Shown here one piece after another: positions 37,168 to 45,792 of a DNA stretch of 64,000 nt; positions within the stretch are counted from its first letter, which is position 1; each line of letters begins with the position of its first letter. The notes below the pieces were generated by a model that searched no databases, had not been told where the DNA came from, and saw only the letters and a program-made list of their open reading frames with translations. Source of the DNA: Rhizobium skierniewicense (GTDB taxonomy: Bacteria; Pseudomonadota; Alphaproteobacteria; Rhizobiales; Rhizobiaceae). Location: positions 1 to 64,000 of the forward strand of contig NZ_JACIDV010000015.1 in NCBI RefSeq assembly GCF_014196515.1. Direction: 5' to 3'. A program made the translations under genes and the position numbers.

Positions 37168-37303
37168 TTTCGCACGCCGGTAACCTGCGAATCCGGCAAG
37201 GGAATGTTTGTCCAGATCAGCTCGATTGCGATCGCAGGTCCCACAAGATAGAGGCGCCGATCTGATCATGGTCTGGCTCGGGAGCACCGAACCTCCTGAA
37301 AGC

Positions 37304-38224
37304 TCACAGCGAGAGCGCTTCCTTGCGCGAAACCCAGGCGGCAGCGGCATCCACCGATTTGAACTCGATCATTGATCGTGATGACACCGAGAGCAGGCGG
37401 TCTTTCGCCATCGAGGAGAGATCGCCGCCAGGAAGGAGTTCCAGCAATGTCGTGCATCCGGCCTCCTTCAAACTTTCCATGCACCCCTGCCAGTCGATAC
37501 GCGTTTCCAACTGCGCCGAAAGCCGCTGCACCGCCATGTCGCGAGAGCGAACTGATGTGCCATCGATACCTGCCAGAACCGCTGCGGTCGGGCTCTTGAA
37601 CTCTGTGTTCCCCAAAGCCTTTGCAAAAGCCGCGACAGCGGGATGCATCAGTGGCGTATGCGACGCGATCTTTACGGGAAGAGGCGTGACATGGGCACCA
37701 CGCCGTTCAGCGTCCGCCGTTGTGGATCCCATGTTTCGAAGAGGACCCGCTAACACGAAGCGGTCGTCGCCATTGCGTATGGCGATGTAGACTGCGTTGC
37801 TTTCGCAGATTGGTGCCAGCGTCGTTTCGCGCAAGCCACGGATGGCAATCATCCCGCTCGGTTCGGCACAGACGGCATCCATCAGCCTGGCCCTGAGGCT
37901 CGCCAGTCGAATGGTGTCTGCCGCGCTGATCGAACCGGCGCAGCCATAGGCCGCGAGTTCACCAATGCTGTAGCCGGCGAAATAAGAGGGCTCTGGTATG
38001 GAGGGTTTAATCGCATTGAAGGCAGCGAGCTCCACGGCGCAGATCAACGGCTGCGCGATGGCGTTGTCATGCAGCCTGCCCTCGCTCAGGACGGCATCGA
38101 CCGTTGACCCCATGATCTGATAAAAGGCATCAAACACGACGGCCGCTTCGGGTGCGGCTCGCAAGCGGTCGATCACATCGGGTGCCTGGGCGCTCTGACC
38201 GGGGCAGAGGATGCCGAGCGTCAC
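37304..38224 (-). CDS. mdcH: Malonate decarboxylase epsilon subunit (malonyltransferase)
   Basis: A 306-residue acyltransferase of the FabD fold: GILCPGQSAQ at the start and the nucleophile motif GYSIGELAAY (about 94), with a late His near SHTPLMHPA. It loads malonyl onto the MdcC carrier from malonyl-CoA to prime the enzyme. It is the last gene of mdcACDEGBH and its start overlaps the mdcB stop by four bases. Confidence 0.92.
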   Translation of the reverse strand: MTLGILCPGQSAQAPDVIDRLRAAPEAAVVFDAFYQIMGSTVDAVLSEGRLHDNAIAQPLICAVELAAFNAIKPSIPEPSYFAGYSIGELAAYGCAGSISAADTIRLASLRARLMDAVCAEPSGMIAIRGLRETTLAPICESNAVYIAIRNGDDRFVLAGPLRNMGSTTADAERRGAHVTPLPVKIASHTPLMHPAVAAFAKALGNTEFKSPTAAVLAGIDGTSVRSRDMAVQRLSAQLETRIDWQGCMESLKEAGCTTLLELLPGGDLSSMAKDRLLSVSSRSMIEFKSVDAAAAWVSRKEALSL

Positions 38225-39087
38225 GACATAGCCTCCAGATCATGCAGGAAAAGAGTGCAGGAGAGGAGATCGGCCGCTCCGCCGGGTGAAATCCGGCGCG
38301 TGCAGAAAATACGGTGCAGGTCGGTTGCTCTCGCCAGATGGTCCGGCGCGAACACGCCGCCGATCGAAAGAAAAGCCCGCGCCTGCCCCTGCGCATAATC
38401 CAGGCCGTCACGACCGGCTCTGTGCAATATGTTGGTGTCATTCAGCACAGCCATGATCGCGAAGAACGTTTGAAGCGCCGCACAGTTGCGGGTGGCTCCT
38501 TTGATCAACGCGTCCTGGAAGGCGGGCAGCGCGACGTCACGAAGAACCGCGTAGCCTGAGGCAGCCTGCTGGCGCGCACCACCACCGCCATGCCGGGCAA
38601 GCGCGCGAGACCCATGGGAATCGACAGGCTCATCCATTAAAATGTCTCTGCCCCACAGGTTGGCTACGTTCATGCAGACAGCATTGGCATCAAGCAGCAG
38701 CCTGTTTGAAACGTGATAGCCAGCAGCCGCAGACAGCAGGCCAAGATTGAAGATCGCTCCGCGATGCGTATTGACCCCGCTTGTCGCCACCATCATTCGA
38801 TGCTCGGCACCGCGTCCAAGTCTCCGAAGCTCTGAGAATTCGCTCGATGCACCGCCAGCCGACGCTATCTGCGGGAAATAGCATCTCAGAGAAAACAGGC
38901 TGCGCATGAAGGTTGCCATGGTCATGTCGTCATGGGCACCATTGTCGATGGGACTGACCAGGCCGGGCTTGGGATAAAGCGCGAGTTCCGTGTAAAGCGC
39001 ACGAACGGCCAACCTGCCGATGGTGCGGCTGATATCGCGCGGACCGAAGCTTTGTTGGTCTGCAAGAGGCTGTGATATCGTGTTCAT
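38221..39087 (-). CDS. mdcB: Triphosphoribosyl-dephospho-CoA synthase
   Basis: A 288-residue CitG/MdcB-family protein; KPGLVSPIDNGAHDDM (about 40) is the family signature, with GVNTHRGAIFNLGLL further in. It makes the precursor of the 2'-(5''-phosphoribosyl)-3'-dephospho-CoA group that is attached to MdcC. It overlaps mdcG by four bases and mdcH by four bases. Confidence 0.93.
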   Translation of the reverse strand: MNTISQPLADQQSFGPRDISRTIGRLAVRALYTELALYPKPGLVSPIDNGAHDDMTMATFMRSLFSLRCYFPQIASAGGASSEFSELRRLGRGAEHRMMVATSGVNTHRGAIFNLGLLSAAAGYHVSNRLLLDANAVCMNVANLWGRDILMDEPVDSHGSRALARHGGGGARQQAASGYAVLRDVALPAFQDALIKGATRNCAALQTFFAIMAVLNDTNILHRAGRDGLDYAQGQARAFLSIGGVFAPDHLARATDLHRIFCTRRISPGGAADLLSCTLFLHDLEAMS

Positions 39088-39731
39088 GTGGCCCTCTCTG
39101 CGACACTCTCCAGAGCGGCGAGTGGCACGAGTTGCGGGCCGCCGTGCTGCTTGACCAGAATATGCTCCGGTTGCCCGGCATATTCGCGCAGATTGACGCC
39201 CGCGCCGCTCGTCAGCACCAACTCGCCGTCAAGTCGCGGCATGCTTTCAATAGCCAGAAGTGCTTGAATGACAACACGTGCATCCACCTGAACAGGCGTC
39301 GAAACCAGAATATCCAGGTCCGAGGTCGGTCGCAAATGGTCTTCACCCGACAGATGCGACCATGCCAGAGATCCGAAGACGGACAGGTCCAGCTCATGCT
39401 GTTCCACCACCTTCAAGATCGCGTCGATCGTTGGCTTCCAGGACGGTGGCGCACTGGCAGCGGCATCATTGAGCCGAACCGCAGGCAAAATGTCATCGAT
39501 GGCATTCGTCTGCACGCGAAGTCCGAAACGTTGCTTTTGGGGTGTGGACAAGCCAAGGCGCACCGTTTTTACCTCATCGCCAGCCGCAGAGGAGGCCACG
39601 ACCAGCGGGCGGCCCGCATCAATCCAGTCGAAGAGCCTATCACCACCCGCCATGCCGCAGGCAGAGATATCCGCACCGTCGCGCCATGAACGCTTTAACG
39701 TGACGAAGCGATGCCTGTCAGGCCGCGTCAT
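39084..39731 (-). CDS. mdcG: Malonate decarboxylase holo-ACP synthase
   Basis: A 215-residue nucleotidyltransferase-type protein; GSLAWSHLSG and TSDLDILVS (about 130-150) carry the metal-binding Asp pair. It transfers the phosphoribosyl-dephospho-CoA group onto MdcC. The ATG at 39731 (MTRPDRHRF) overlaps the 3' end of mdcE by 14 bases; the longer frame to 39836 lies within mdcE and is not supported. Confidence 0.9.
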   Translation of the reverse strand: MTRPDRHRFVTLKRSWRDGADISACGMAGGDRLFDWIDAGRPLVVASSAAGDEVKTVRLGLSTPQKQRFGLRVQTNAIDDILPAVRLNDAAASAPPSWKPTIDAILKVVEQHELDLSVFGSLAWSHLSGEDHLRPTSDLDILVSTPVQVDARVVIQALLAIESMPRLDGELVLTSGAGVNLREYAGQPEHILVKQHGGPQLVPLAALESVAERAT

Positions 39732-40431
39732 GCCGCACCCGTTGAGACACGGCGCGGGCAAGTGTGCGCCCTTTGCGCTGTTCGCCATAGTCGCGGCGGG
39801 CATCGCTGTTGGGGTCCTGCTTTTCTTCCAGCGCATTCACAAGGGCTGCCGCGAGATCGCCATCCCAGATCGCGCGCACCGCGCCCATGGCGACATAATT
39901 GGCAACGCCGGGTGCAAAGACCGCGCTGTCTTTCGACAGTTCCTCCAACCGCTCGACAGGAATTTTCGTGACACGCGACATGGCGGGAAGGTTCATGACG
40001 CGGACCTCTGCTTCCGGAAGGGCGTAACACACATCCGCCAGAAGGCTGGAGGACAGGAAACCGGCGCTGACCGCTTCACCATAGACGAGCCCGATGATGC
40101 GGTGTCCACGCCTGCGCGCCACATCGATGGTTTTGGCCAGATGGGCGATATAGCCATTGAGGCCGAGCAACTCATCACGTCGGGCCATCTTCTGCCCGGC
40201 GGTATCCACCAAAAGCAGGATCGGGCTTCCCGGACGTTCCTTCATCACGCGGATGACGTCCGCTGCCATGCGCATGGCAAGATCGATACCGATGTGCGCC
40301 TTTTCACGCGTGCCGATAACCGATACGAGGTCGTAACCGGCCTTTGCCACGCCGGCGAAAAAGAGGCCTTCGGAGGCAATATCGTGTCCCTGCGGAAACA
40401 GCCTGTCGAACAGTGCTTCGGGCGTGATCAT
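39718..40431 (-). CDS. mdcE: Malonate decarboxylase gamma subunit
   Basis: A 237-residue carboxyltransferase-fold protein (crotonase superfamily); ILLVDTAGQKMARRDELLG and GLVYGEAVSAGFLSSS are family landmarks. With MdcD it forms the malonyl-S-ACP decarboxylase that releases CO2. It overlaps mdcD by four bases at its start. Confidence 0.93.
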   Translation of the reverse strand: MITPEALFDRLFPQGHDIASEGLFFAGVAKAGYDLVSVIGTREKAHIGIDLAMRMAADVIRVMKERPGSPILLLVDTAGQKMARRDELLGLNGYIAHLAKTIDVARRRGHRIIGLVYGEAVSAGFLSSSLLADVCYALPEAEVRVMNLPAMSRVTKIPVERLEELSKDSAVFAPGVANYVAMGAVRAIWDGDLAAALVNALEEKQDPNSDARRDYGEQRKGRTLARAVSQRVRHDAA

Positions 40432-41309
40432 GCGCTTCTCCTCCCATCGACGGCTTGGTGAAATTCCTCTGTCGTCATCAACGGAATTCGCTCTGAATCG
40501 GCAATCTGAAGTGCCGACCAGATGTCGTTCGCATCTTGCACCTTGCCAAAACGCCTCAGGCGCGCGGCAAGAGCTTCATGCTCCGCCTCGATGGCGTCGA
40601 GATCGAGGGTTTTCTCCTGGACAAGAAGCGCAATCGCCGCGTTGCGAAATGCATTCATGTCATCTGGCACCAGCTCTGCGGTTTCACCCAGGATATAGCG
40701 ATGCTTGCCACCCACCGTGCGCCAGACCAGAGCCTTGTCGGATGCATCGAACTCCTCGACACCCATTGTCGTCTCAATCACTTCAGGCCCGGAAAGACCA
40801 AGTCGGCCTTCTTCCGACATGATGATGGACGAGCAAAGCCGGGAGGCAATGCCCATGCCGCCAAAGACGCCGTAGCGCCCGCCATCCAGCACGATCACCG
40901 GAATGCCTGCCGCGCGCAGATTGAGGATTGCGCGCATGATTTCGGAAACAGCGATCAGTCCTGCATTGGCCTCATGCAGGCGCACGCCGCCGGACTCCAG
41001 CAACAGCAGCACGGCGTTTGGTTTTTCATCCAGTCCGCGCTCCAAGAGGCCGGTGATCTTGGCGCCATGAACCTCACCCACAGCACCACCCATGAAGGCA
41101 CCTTCCTGGGCGGCGAGCAGTACCGCCTTGCCGTCCAACGTGGCCTTGCCCACGGCCACACCATCATCAAAAGCGGCAGGAGAACCCAAGACACGCAGAT
41201 GGGGACTGGTCACCCGGTCCTCTGGCGGAAGAAATTCGAAAAAACTGCCCGGGTCGATCAAACCTTCGATCCGGTCACGCGCGGTTGCCTCATACCAGCT
41301 CTTGCTCAT
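40428..41309 (-). CDS. mdcD: Malonate decarboxylase beta subunit
   Basis: A 293-residue carboxyltransferase-fold protein: LLLESGGVRLHEANAGLIA and VFGGMGIASRLCSSIIMSE (each within family blocks) mark it. It partners MdcE to decarboxylate malonyl-S-MdcC to acetyl-S-MdcC. It overlaps mdcC by four bases and mdcE by four bases, showing tight coupling of the whole operon. Confidence 0.93.
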   Translation of the reverse strand: MSKSWYEATARDRIEGLIDPGSFFEFLPPEDRVTSPHLRVLGSPAAFDDGVAVGKATLDGKAVLLAAQEGAFMGGAVGEVHGAKITGLLERGLDEKPNAVLLLLESGGVRLHEANAGLIAVSEIMRAILNLRAAGIPVIVLDGGRYGVFGGMGIASRLCSSIIMSEEGRLGLSGPEVIETTMGVEEFDASDKALVWRTVGGKHRYILGETAELVPDDMNAFRNAAIALLVQEKTLDLDAIEAEHEALAARLRRFGKVQDANDIWSALQIADSERIPLMTTEEFHQAVDGRRSA

Positions 41310-41635
41310 GAGATCGCCTCGCTGCTTCTGCCTAAGTATGCGTGAAGCGCCTGATCCAGCCGCAGCGCGACAACGGCAGGTGTCGCGCCAGCGTCGTTGA
41401 TGGACACCTTCACGTCACCGATCTTCCACCGATCGAACACATCCGACAGCACCGCCTGCCAGATTGTGCCGAAACCGACCGCTGCCGTCTCGACTTCTAC
41501 CCGGCATTTGCCGCAGAGGTCGCAGGCCTCAACGAGAACCTCCAGATTTCCGGAGCCGAGAACGCCTGACAGGATGGGCTTGTTGCGTGCCGCCAGAACG
41601 GTGCCGCCCTCGAATTCATATTCCAGTTTTTCCAT
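41306..41635 (-). CDS. mdcC: Malonate decarboxylase acyl carrier protein (delta subunit)
   Basis: A 109-residue carrier. The serine that takes the phosphoribosyl-dephospho-CoA group is in GVLGSGNLEVLVE (about 27), and the C-terminal NDAGATPAVVALRLDQAL is characteristic. An unusual CDLCGKC stretch (about 38-44) puts three Cys where most relatives have none; its meaning is unclear. It lies nine bases after mdcA. Confidence 0.92.
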   Translation of the reverse strand: MEKLEYEFEGGTVLAARNKPILSGVLGSGNLEVLVEACDLCGKCRVEVETAAVGFGTIWQAVLSDVFDRWKIGDVKVSINDAGATPAVVALRLDQALHAYLGRSSEAIS

Positions 41636-41644
41636 TTTAGAACC

Positions 41645-43276
41645 TCACCAGTTCCTGAAACGCGCAGGCGGGCGATAAAGACCACCTGACGCATGCACGA
41701 GATCTTTCATCGATTTGGCGGCCAGCAGGTCGCGACTTGCCAGTGAAACATCGACACCGAGATCGGCTGGCCGCTTTATGATCCCGCGGTCACGCAGATT
41801 TTCCACCATCCGCTTGTCACGACCAAGACCGACCGTCGTATAGCCGGCTACGCCGCGAATGGCCTGCTCGCGCTCTTCCGGCGTGCGGCACAAAAGCAGA
41901 TTTGCAATTCCTTCTTCGGTCAAAACATGCGTGACATCGTCGCCGTAGATCATCACTGGCGGCAGATCGAGACCCGCGGATTCGGCCAATTGCCATGCAT
42001 CCAGCTTTTCGACGAAGGCAGGCGCCATATGCTCGCGAAACGTTTCCACCATCTGCACAACGAGCTTGCGACCACGCGGTATGCCGCCTGTGGATGCCTC
42101 TTTGCCTGCCTTCAGCCAGGCTCTGGAGCCATGCCTGCGGCCCCGCGCATCCGAGCCCATATTGGGTGCACCACCAAAACCGGCGATACGGCCAAGCGTG
42201 GCGGTGGAGCTGTTGCCCTCCAGATCGATCTGAAGTGTCGATCCGATGAACATGTCGCAGGCATAAAGGCCCGCGGTCTGGCTCATTGCCCGGTTTGAGC
42301 GCATCGAACCATCGCGTCCGGTGAAGAACACATCGGACCGGGCACGAATATAGTCTTCCATCCCCAGTTCCGAACCAAAGGAATGCACGCTTTCGACAAA
42401 ACCCGCCTCGATGGCCGGGATCAACGCCGGGTGGGGGTTAAGCGCCCAATGGGTGGCAATCTTGCCCTTCAGCCCCAAACTTTCGGCATAGGTCGGCAGG
42501 ATGAGCTCGATGGCCGCAGTATCGAAGCCGATGCCATGGTTCAACCGTGTCACGCCATATTCGGCATAGATACCCTTGATGGCCATCATCGCCATCAGCA
42601 CCTGAATTTCGGAAATCTGCGCCGGATCGCGGGTGAAGAGCGGCTCGATATAATGCGGCTTCGGACTTTGAACGACGAAATCCACCCAGTCGGTCGGAAT
42701 ATCGACGCGCGGCAAGACGTCCACGATCTCGTTGACCTGAGCGATAACGATCCCCTGCCGAAACGCCGTTGCCTCTACGATGACAGGCGTGTCTTCGGTA
42801 TTGCCGCCCGTATAGAGATTGCCTGCACGGTCGGCCATTTGCGCGCATATCAGGCTCACACGCGGCGTCAGATCGGTGAAGTAGCGGCCGAAGAGTTCAA
42901 GATATGTATGGATCGCGCCAATGCGCAACTGACCGGCGCTCAACAAACGGGCGAGACGTGCCGCCTGCGGCCCTGAAAAGGAAAAGTCCAGCTTGGACGC
43001 TACGCCCTTTTCGAACACATCGAGATGGTCCGGCAGCGCCAGTACGGATTGCACGATATGCAGGTCATGAACCACCTGCGGGTTCACGTTCGCCAGAGCC
43101 TTCGCCAGAAAATTAGCTTGTTTCTGATTATTTCCTTCAATGCAGAGCCGGTCACCCGGCTCGATCACCGCTTCCAACAGCGCGGTAATGGCATCTGCTT
43201 TGACCACCTTGCCGCTGACAAGCTGTGCGGCTCGCTCCAGTCGGGTTGCGCGGTTCGTCGCGAGTCTATTCCACAT
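41645..43276 (-). CDS. mdcA: Malonate decarboxylase alpha subunit (acetyl-ACP:malonate transferase)
   Basis: A 543-residue CoA-transferase-fold protein of normal length; IEGNNQKQANFLAKAL near the start, MADRAGNLYTGGNTEDTPV and GFGGAPNMGSDARGRRHGS are family signatures. It exchanges malonate for acetate on the MdcC carrier. First gene of the operon; the shared 190-base region to the divergent carrier gene holds the promoters. Confidence 0.94.
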   Translation of the reverse strand: MWNRLATNRATRLERAAQLVSGKVVKADAITALLEAVIEPGDRLCIEGNNQKQANFLAKALANVNPQVVHDLHIVQSVLALPDHLDVFEKGVASKLDFSFSGPQAARLARLLSAGQLRIGAIHTYLELFGRYFTDLTPRVSLICAQMADRAGNLYTGGNTEDTPVIVEATAFRQGIVIAQVNEIVDVLPRVDIPTDWVDFVVQSPKPHYIEPLFTRDPAQISEIQVLMAMMAIKGIYAEYGVTRLNHGIGFDTAAIELILPTYAESLGLKGKIATHWALNPHPALIPAIEAGFVESVHSFGSELGMEDYIRARSDVFFTGRDGSMRSNRAMSQTAGLYACDMFIGSTLQIDLEGNSSTATLGRIAGFGGAPNMGSDARGRRHGSRAWLKAGKEASTGGIPRGRKLVVQMVETFREHMAPAFVEKLDAWQLAESAGLDLPPVMIYGDDVTHVLTEEGIANLLLCRTPEEREQAIRGVAGYTTVGLGRDKRMVENLRDRGIIKRPADLGVDVSLASRDLLAAKSMKDLVHASGGLYRPPARFRNW

Positions 43277-43389
43277 GAATGCGCCTCCACTGCATTTACG
43301 TGTATATGTATTCTCAAGACAAAATTATATCAACTTATAAACTCATTATTGCGTATTTTGATTTTTTGCGCATACATAAGCGCATGGGT

Positions 43390-43407
43390 TGTGCGGGAAA
43401 CCGCACA
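43390..43407 (+). other. Hairpin with GAAA tetraloop in the carrier gene leader
   Basis: TGTGCGG-GAAA-CCGCACA, a perfect seven-pair stem capped by a GNRA-type loop, 60-78 bases before the ATG of the MatC-type carrier. As RNA this would be very stable; as DNA it could be an operator for the GntR-type regulator. Confidence 0.5.
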
Positions 43408-43467
43408 GGATGGAAAACGGCAGGAGGGTGCCGCTTCCACTGACACCTGGCTTTGGGAGGAGCTGTC

Positions 43468-44802
43468 ATGTCATCAGAAGTCATTACAATACTTGGGCTC
43501 GCCGTCATGTTCATCGTGGCGACCGCGTTGCCAATCAATATGGGAGCGCTGGGTTTCGCGCTCTCGTTCATCATCGGCACGCTCGTCGTCGGTATGAGCG
43601 TCAAGCAGATTTTCGAAGGTTTTCCGGGCGATCTTTTCGTCACGCTTGTCGGTATCACCTATCTCTTCGCCATCGCGCAGAACAATGGCACGGTGGACTG
43701 GCTGGTGCAGGCCTGCGTTCGTGCCGTACGGGGTCGTATATCGGCCATTCCGTGGGTGATGTTTTTCGTTTCGGCACTTTTGACGGCGATCGGCGCTGTC
43801 AGCCCGGCCGCCGTTGCCATCATCGCGCCGATTGCCCTGCGTTTCTCGGCCAAATACGGTATCAATCCGCTGCTCATGGGCATCATGGTCATCCATGGCG
43901 CACAAGGCGGGGGTTTCTCGCCGATCAGCATTTACGGTGGCATCACCAACCAGGTTGTGGCGCGTGCAGGTCTTCCGGGGGATGAGACCGTTCTCTTCCT
44001 CGCAAGTCTCGGCTTCAACCTGTTGATTGCCGTTTGTGCTTTCTTCGTTCTCGGTCGAAAATCGAAGGCGGCGGCGGGTAGCCTTGGCAGTGGCAATGTC
44101 TTCATGCCCGGCGTGTCGGTGGATGTGCGCGGCAGCGGTGGACACATGGCGGTTGATCCACGTCAGCGTGAAACTGAACTGACCGAAGTCACGACCACGG
44201 GCAAGCTGGACCTCGAGCAGGCGTTGACGCTGGCGGGCCTTGCCGCGCTAGCCACGCTTTCCCTGGTCTTCAGCCTCAATGTCGGTCTGGTCGCCATGTG
44301 CGTGGCCGTGGTTTTGGCTCTGGTCTGCCCGCGCGGTCAAAAAGGTGCTGTGGACAAGATCGCGTGGTCCACCGTGCTGCTGATCGCAGGCGTCATCACG
44401 TATATCGGCGTGCTCGAAAAGTCCGGCGCCATCGCCTTTGTCGGCAACGGCGTGTCCAGCCTTGCCATGCCGCTACTTGCCGCATTGCTGCTGTGTTACA
44501 TTGGTGGCATCGTCTCGGCATTCGCCTCGTCTGTCGGTGTCATGGGGGCGATGATCCCGCTTGCGGTCCCCATGCTGATGCAGGGTGACCTCAGCACGCC
44601 GGGCATGATTGCGGCACTTGCGATTTCCGCGACCATCGTTGATGTCTCACCTTTTTCGACAAATGGTGCGCTTGTCGTCGCAAATGCCCAGAACATCGAT
44701 CAGACGGCCTTCTTCCGCATTCTGCTGTTTTACAGCACGCTGGTCGTGGCGCTGGGTCCGCTGCTTGCATGGCTCGTCTTCGTGGCGCCAGGCTGGATCT
44801 GA
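43468..44802 (+). CDS. MatC-type dicarboxylate (malonate) carrier
   Basis: A 444-residue carrier with about 11-12 hydrophobic segments. The N-terminal domain matches the MatC N-terminus family (LGFALSFIIGTLVVGMS; MGIMVIHGAQGGGFSPIS). The C-terminal half is a citrate-transporter/ion-superfamily repeat (VDVSPFSTNGALVVANAQ). The ATG at 43468 follows GGGAGGAGCTGTC. Divergence from mdcA points to malonate uptake for the decarboxylase. Only one polypeptide is needed, unlike the MdcLM pair of other species. Confidence 0.88.
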   Translation: MSSEVITILGLAVMFIVATALPINMGALGFALSFIIGTLVVGMSVKQIFEGFPGDLFVTLVGITYLFAIAQNNGTVDWLVQACVRAVRGRISAIPWVMFFVSALLTAIGAVSPAAVAIIAPIALRFSAKYGINPLLMGIMVIHGAQGGGFSPISIYGGITNQVVARAGLPGDETVLFLASLGFNLLIAVCAFFVLGRKSKAAAGSLGSGNVFMPGVSVDVRGSGGHMAVDPRQRETELTEVTTTGKLDLEQALTLAGLAALATLSLVFSLNVGLVAMCVAVVLALVCPRGQKGAVDKIAWSTVLLIAGVITYIGVLEKSGAIAFVGNGVSSLAMPLLAALLLCYIGGIVSAFASSVGVMGAMIPLAVPMLMQGDLSTPGMIAALAISATIVDVSPFSTNGALVVANAQNIDQTAFFRILLFYSTLVVALGPLLAWLVFVAPGWI

Positions 44803-45093
44803 TAAGGCCCCTTCCCCATCCCCAGTCCATTGTTGTTTTGAAGCTTGAGGTCACAGTGTCCCAGGAAATCGACCCGGTTTTAAAAGCCGCCAAGACGACG
44901 ACGCTGATCGACAAGGCCCGTTACTTGAAATGGTAAGACGAGGGCGTCGATGCCCTCATCGAAAACAGGTAAAATCAGGTGGCGGCCGCGTAAGGGAAAG
45001 GATTTATAAAAACTGTTGTCGTTCCAGGAAGAATGTTAGGGACCTCGGTTAAAGCCGTCATGCACGAACATTCGACAAGGGAGAAAAAGGCTG
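44803..45093. other. Intergenic region between carrier and GntR genes
   Basis: About 290 bases. One plus-strand frame ends with VLKAAKTTTLIDKARYLKW before a stop; it looks like a gene remnant but I do not recognise it. GAGGGC-GTCGAT-GCCCTC at 44940-44957 is a six-pair hairpin that could end the carrier transcript, although no T-run follows. Confidence 0.35.
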
Positions 45094-45759
45094 ATGACAA
45101 CCGCCAGCTCGATCAGTGAACATATTCGCGTTGTGCTGTCGGACGAGATTTCGACCGGCGTCATCAAACCCGGTTCCGTCCTCGAGGAAGGATTGCTAGG
45201 AGCGCGTTTTTCCGCGTCACGCACGCCCGTCAGAGAAGCTCTACGACAATTGGAGGCAAGCGGCCTCGTGGAAATACGCCCTCGCAAGGGTGCTTTCGTT
45301 CTGCCCCTGACCTTGCCACGCCTCATGCAGATGTTTGAGGTCACCGCCGAAATGGAGGCCATGTGCGTTGGTCTTGCAACGCATCGCATGACGGGTGTTG
45401 AGCGTGCCAAGCTTTTTCAGATCCACCAGAAAGCCTCAGAAGCGGCAAAAAACGCAGATTTCGATCAATATGACGAGCTCAATCTCACCTTCCACGAATT
45501 GCTCTATCGTAGCGCTCACAACGATTTTCTGTTTGAAGAACTGATGCGTCTGCGCGCCCGACTGTTGCCATTTCGCCGGACGCAACTCCGCTACCCCGAA
45601 CGTCTAAGTTCATCGAATCAGGAGCATGAAAGTATCATCAAAGCGATCATGCGAGGTGACGCCACGCAGGCCGGCTTGACGATGCGCGAACATATGTTGA
45701 ATGCGAGTGTCGCCCTTGCTCGCTTCATGCAGACATCTGACGAAAACGAGCAAGAGTAG
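45094..45759 (+). CDS. GntR-family (FCD domain) regulator of malonate metabolism
   Basis: A 221-residue regulator: winged helix at about 5-70 (GARFSASRTPVREALRQLE), then an all-helical FCD ligand domain with the metal-binding His pattern (LNLTFHELLYRSAHN). This group includes MdcY, the malonate-responsive repressor of mdc operons in Acinetobacter. It lies 290 bases downstream of the MatC-type gene on the same strand, which supports that role. The target site was not identified with certainty. Confidence 0.88.
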   Translation: MTTASSISEHIRVVLSDEISTGVIKPGSVLEEGLLGARFSASRTPVREALRQLEASGLVEIRPRKGAFVLPLTLPRLMQMFEVTAEMEAMCVGLATHRMTGVERAKLFQIHQKASEAAKNADFDQYDELNLTFHELLYRSAHNDFLFEELMRLRARLLPFRRTQLRYPERLSSSNQEHESIIKAIMRGDATQAGLTMREHMLNASVALARFMQTSDENEQE

Positions 45760-45774
45760 ATGGATAAACGGATC

Positions 45775-45792
45775 GAGGCGACAGAACGCCTC
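45775..45792. terminator. Hairpin between convergent genes
   Basis: GAGGCG-ACAGAA-CGCCTC lies between the GntR stop and the stop of the convergent TctC gene. It may terminate both transcripts, though no clear T-run is present. Confidence 0.4.

Noticed and set aside
44940..44957. Six-pair hairpin after the malonate carrier gene as a terminator
   Set aside because: It is 138 bases past the stop and lacks a T-run; mentioned only in the spacer entry.
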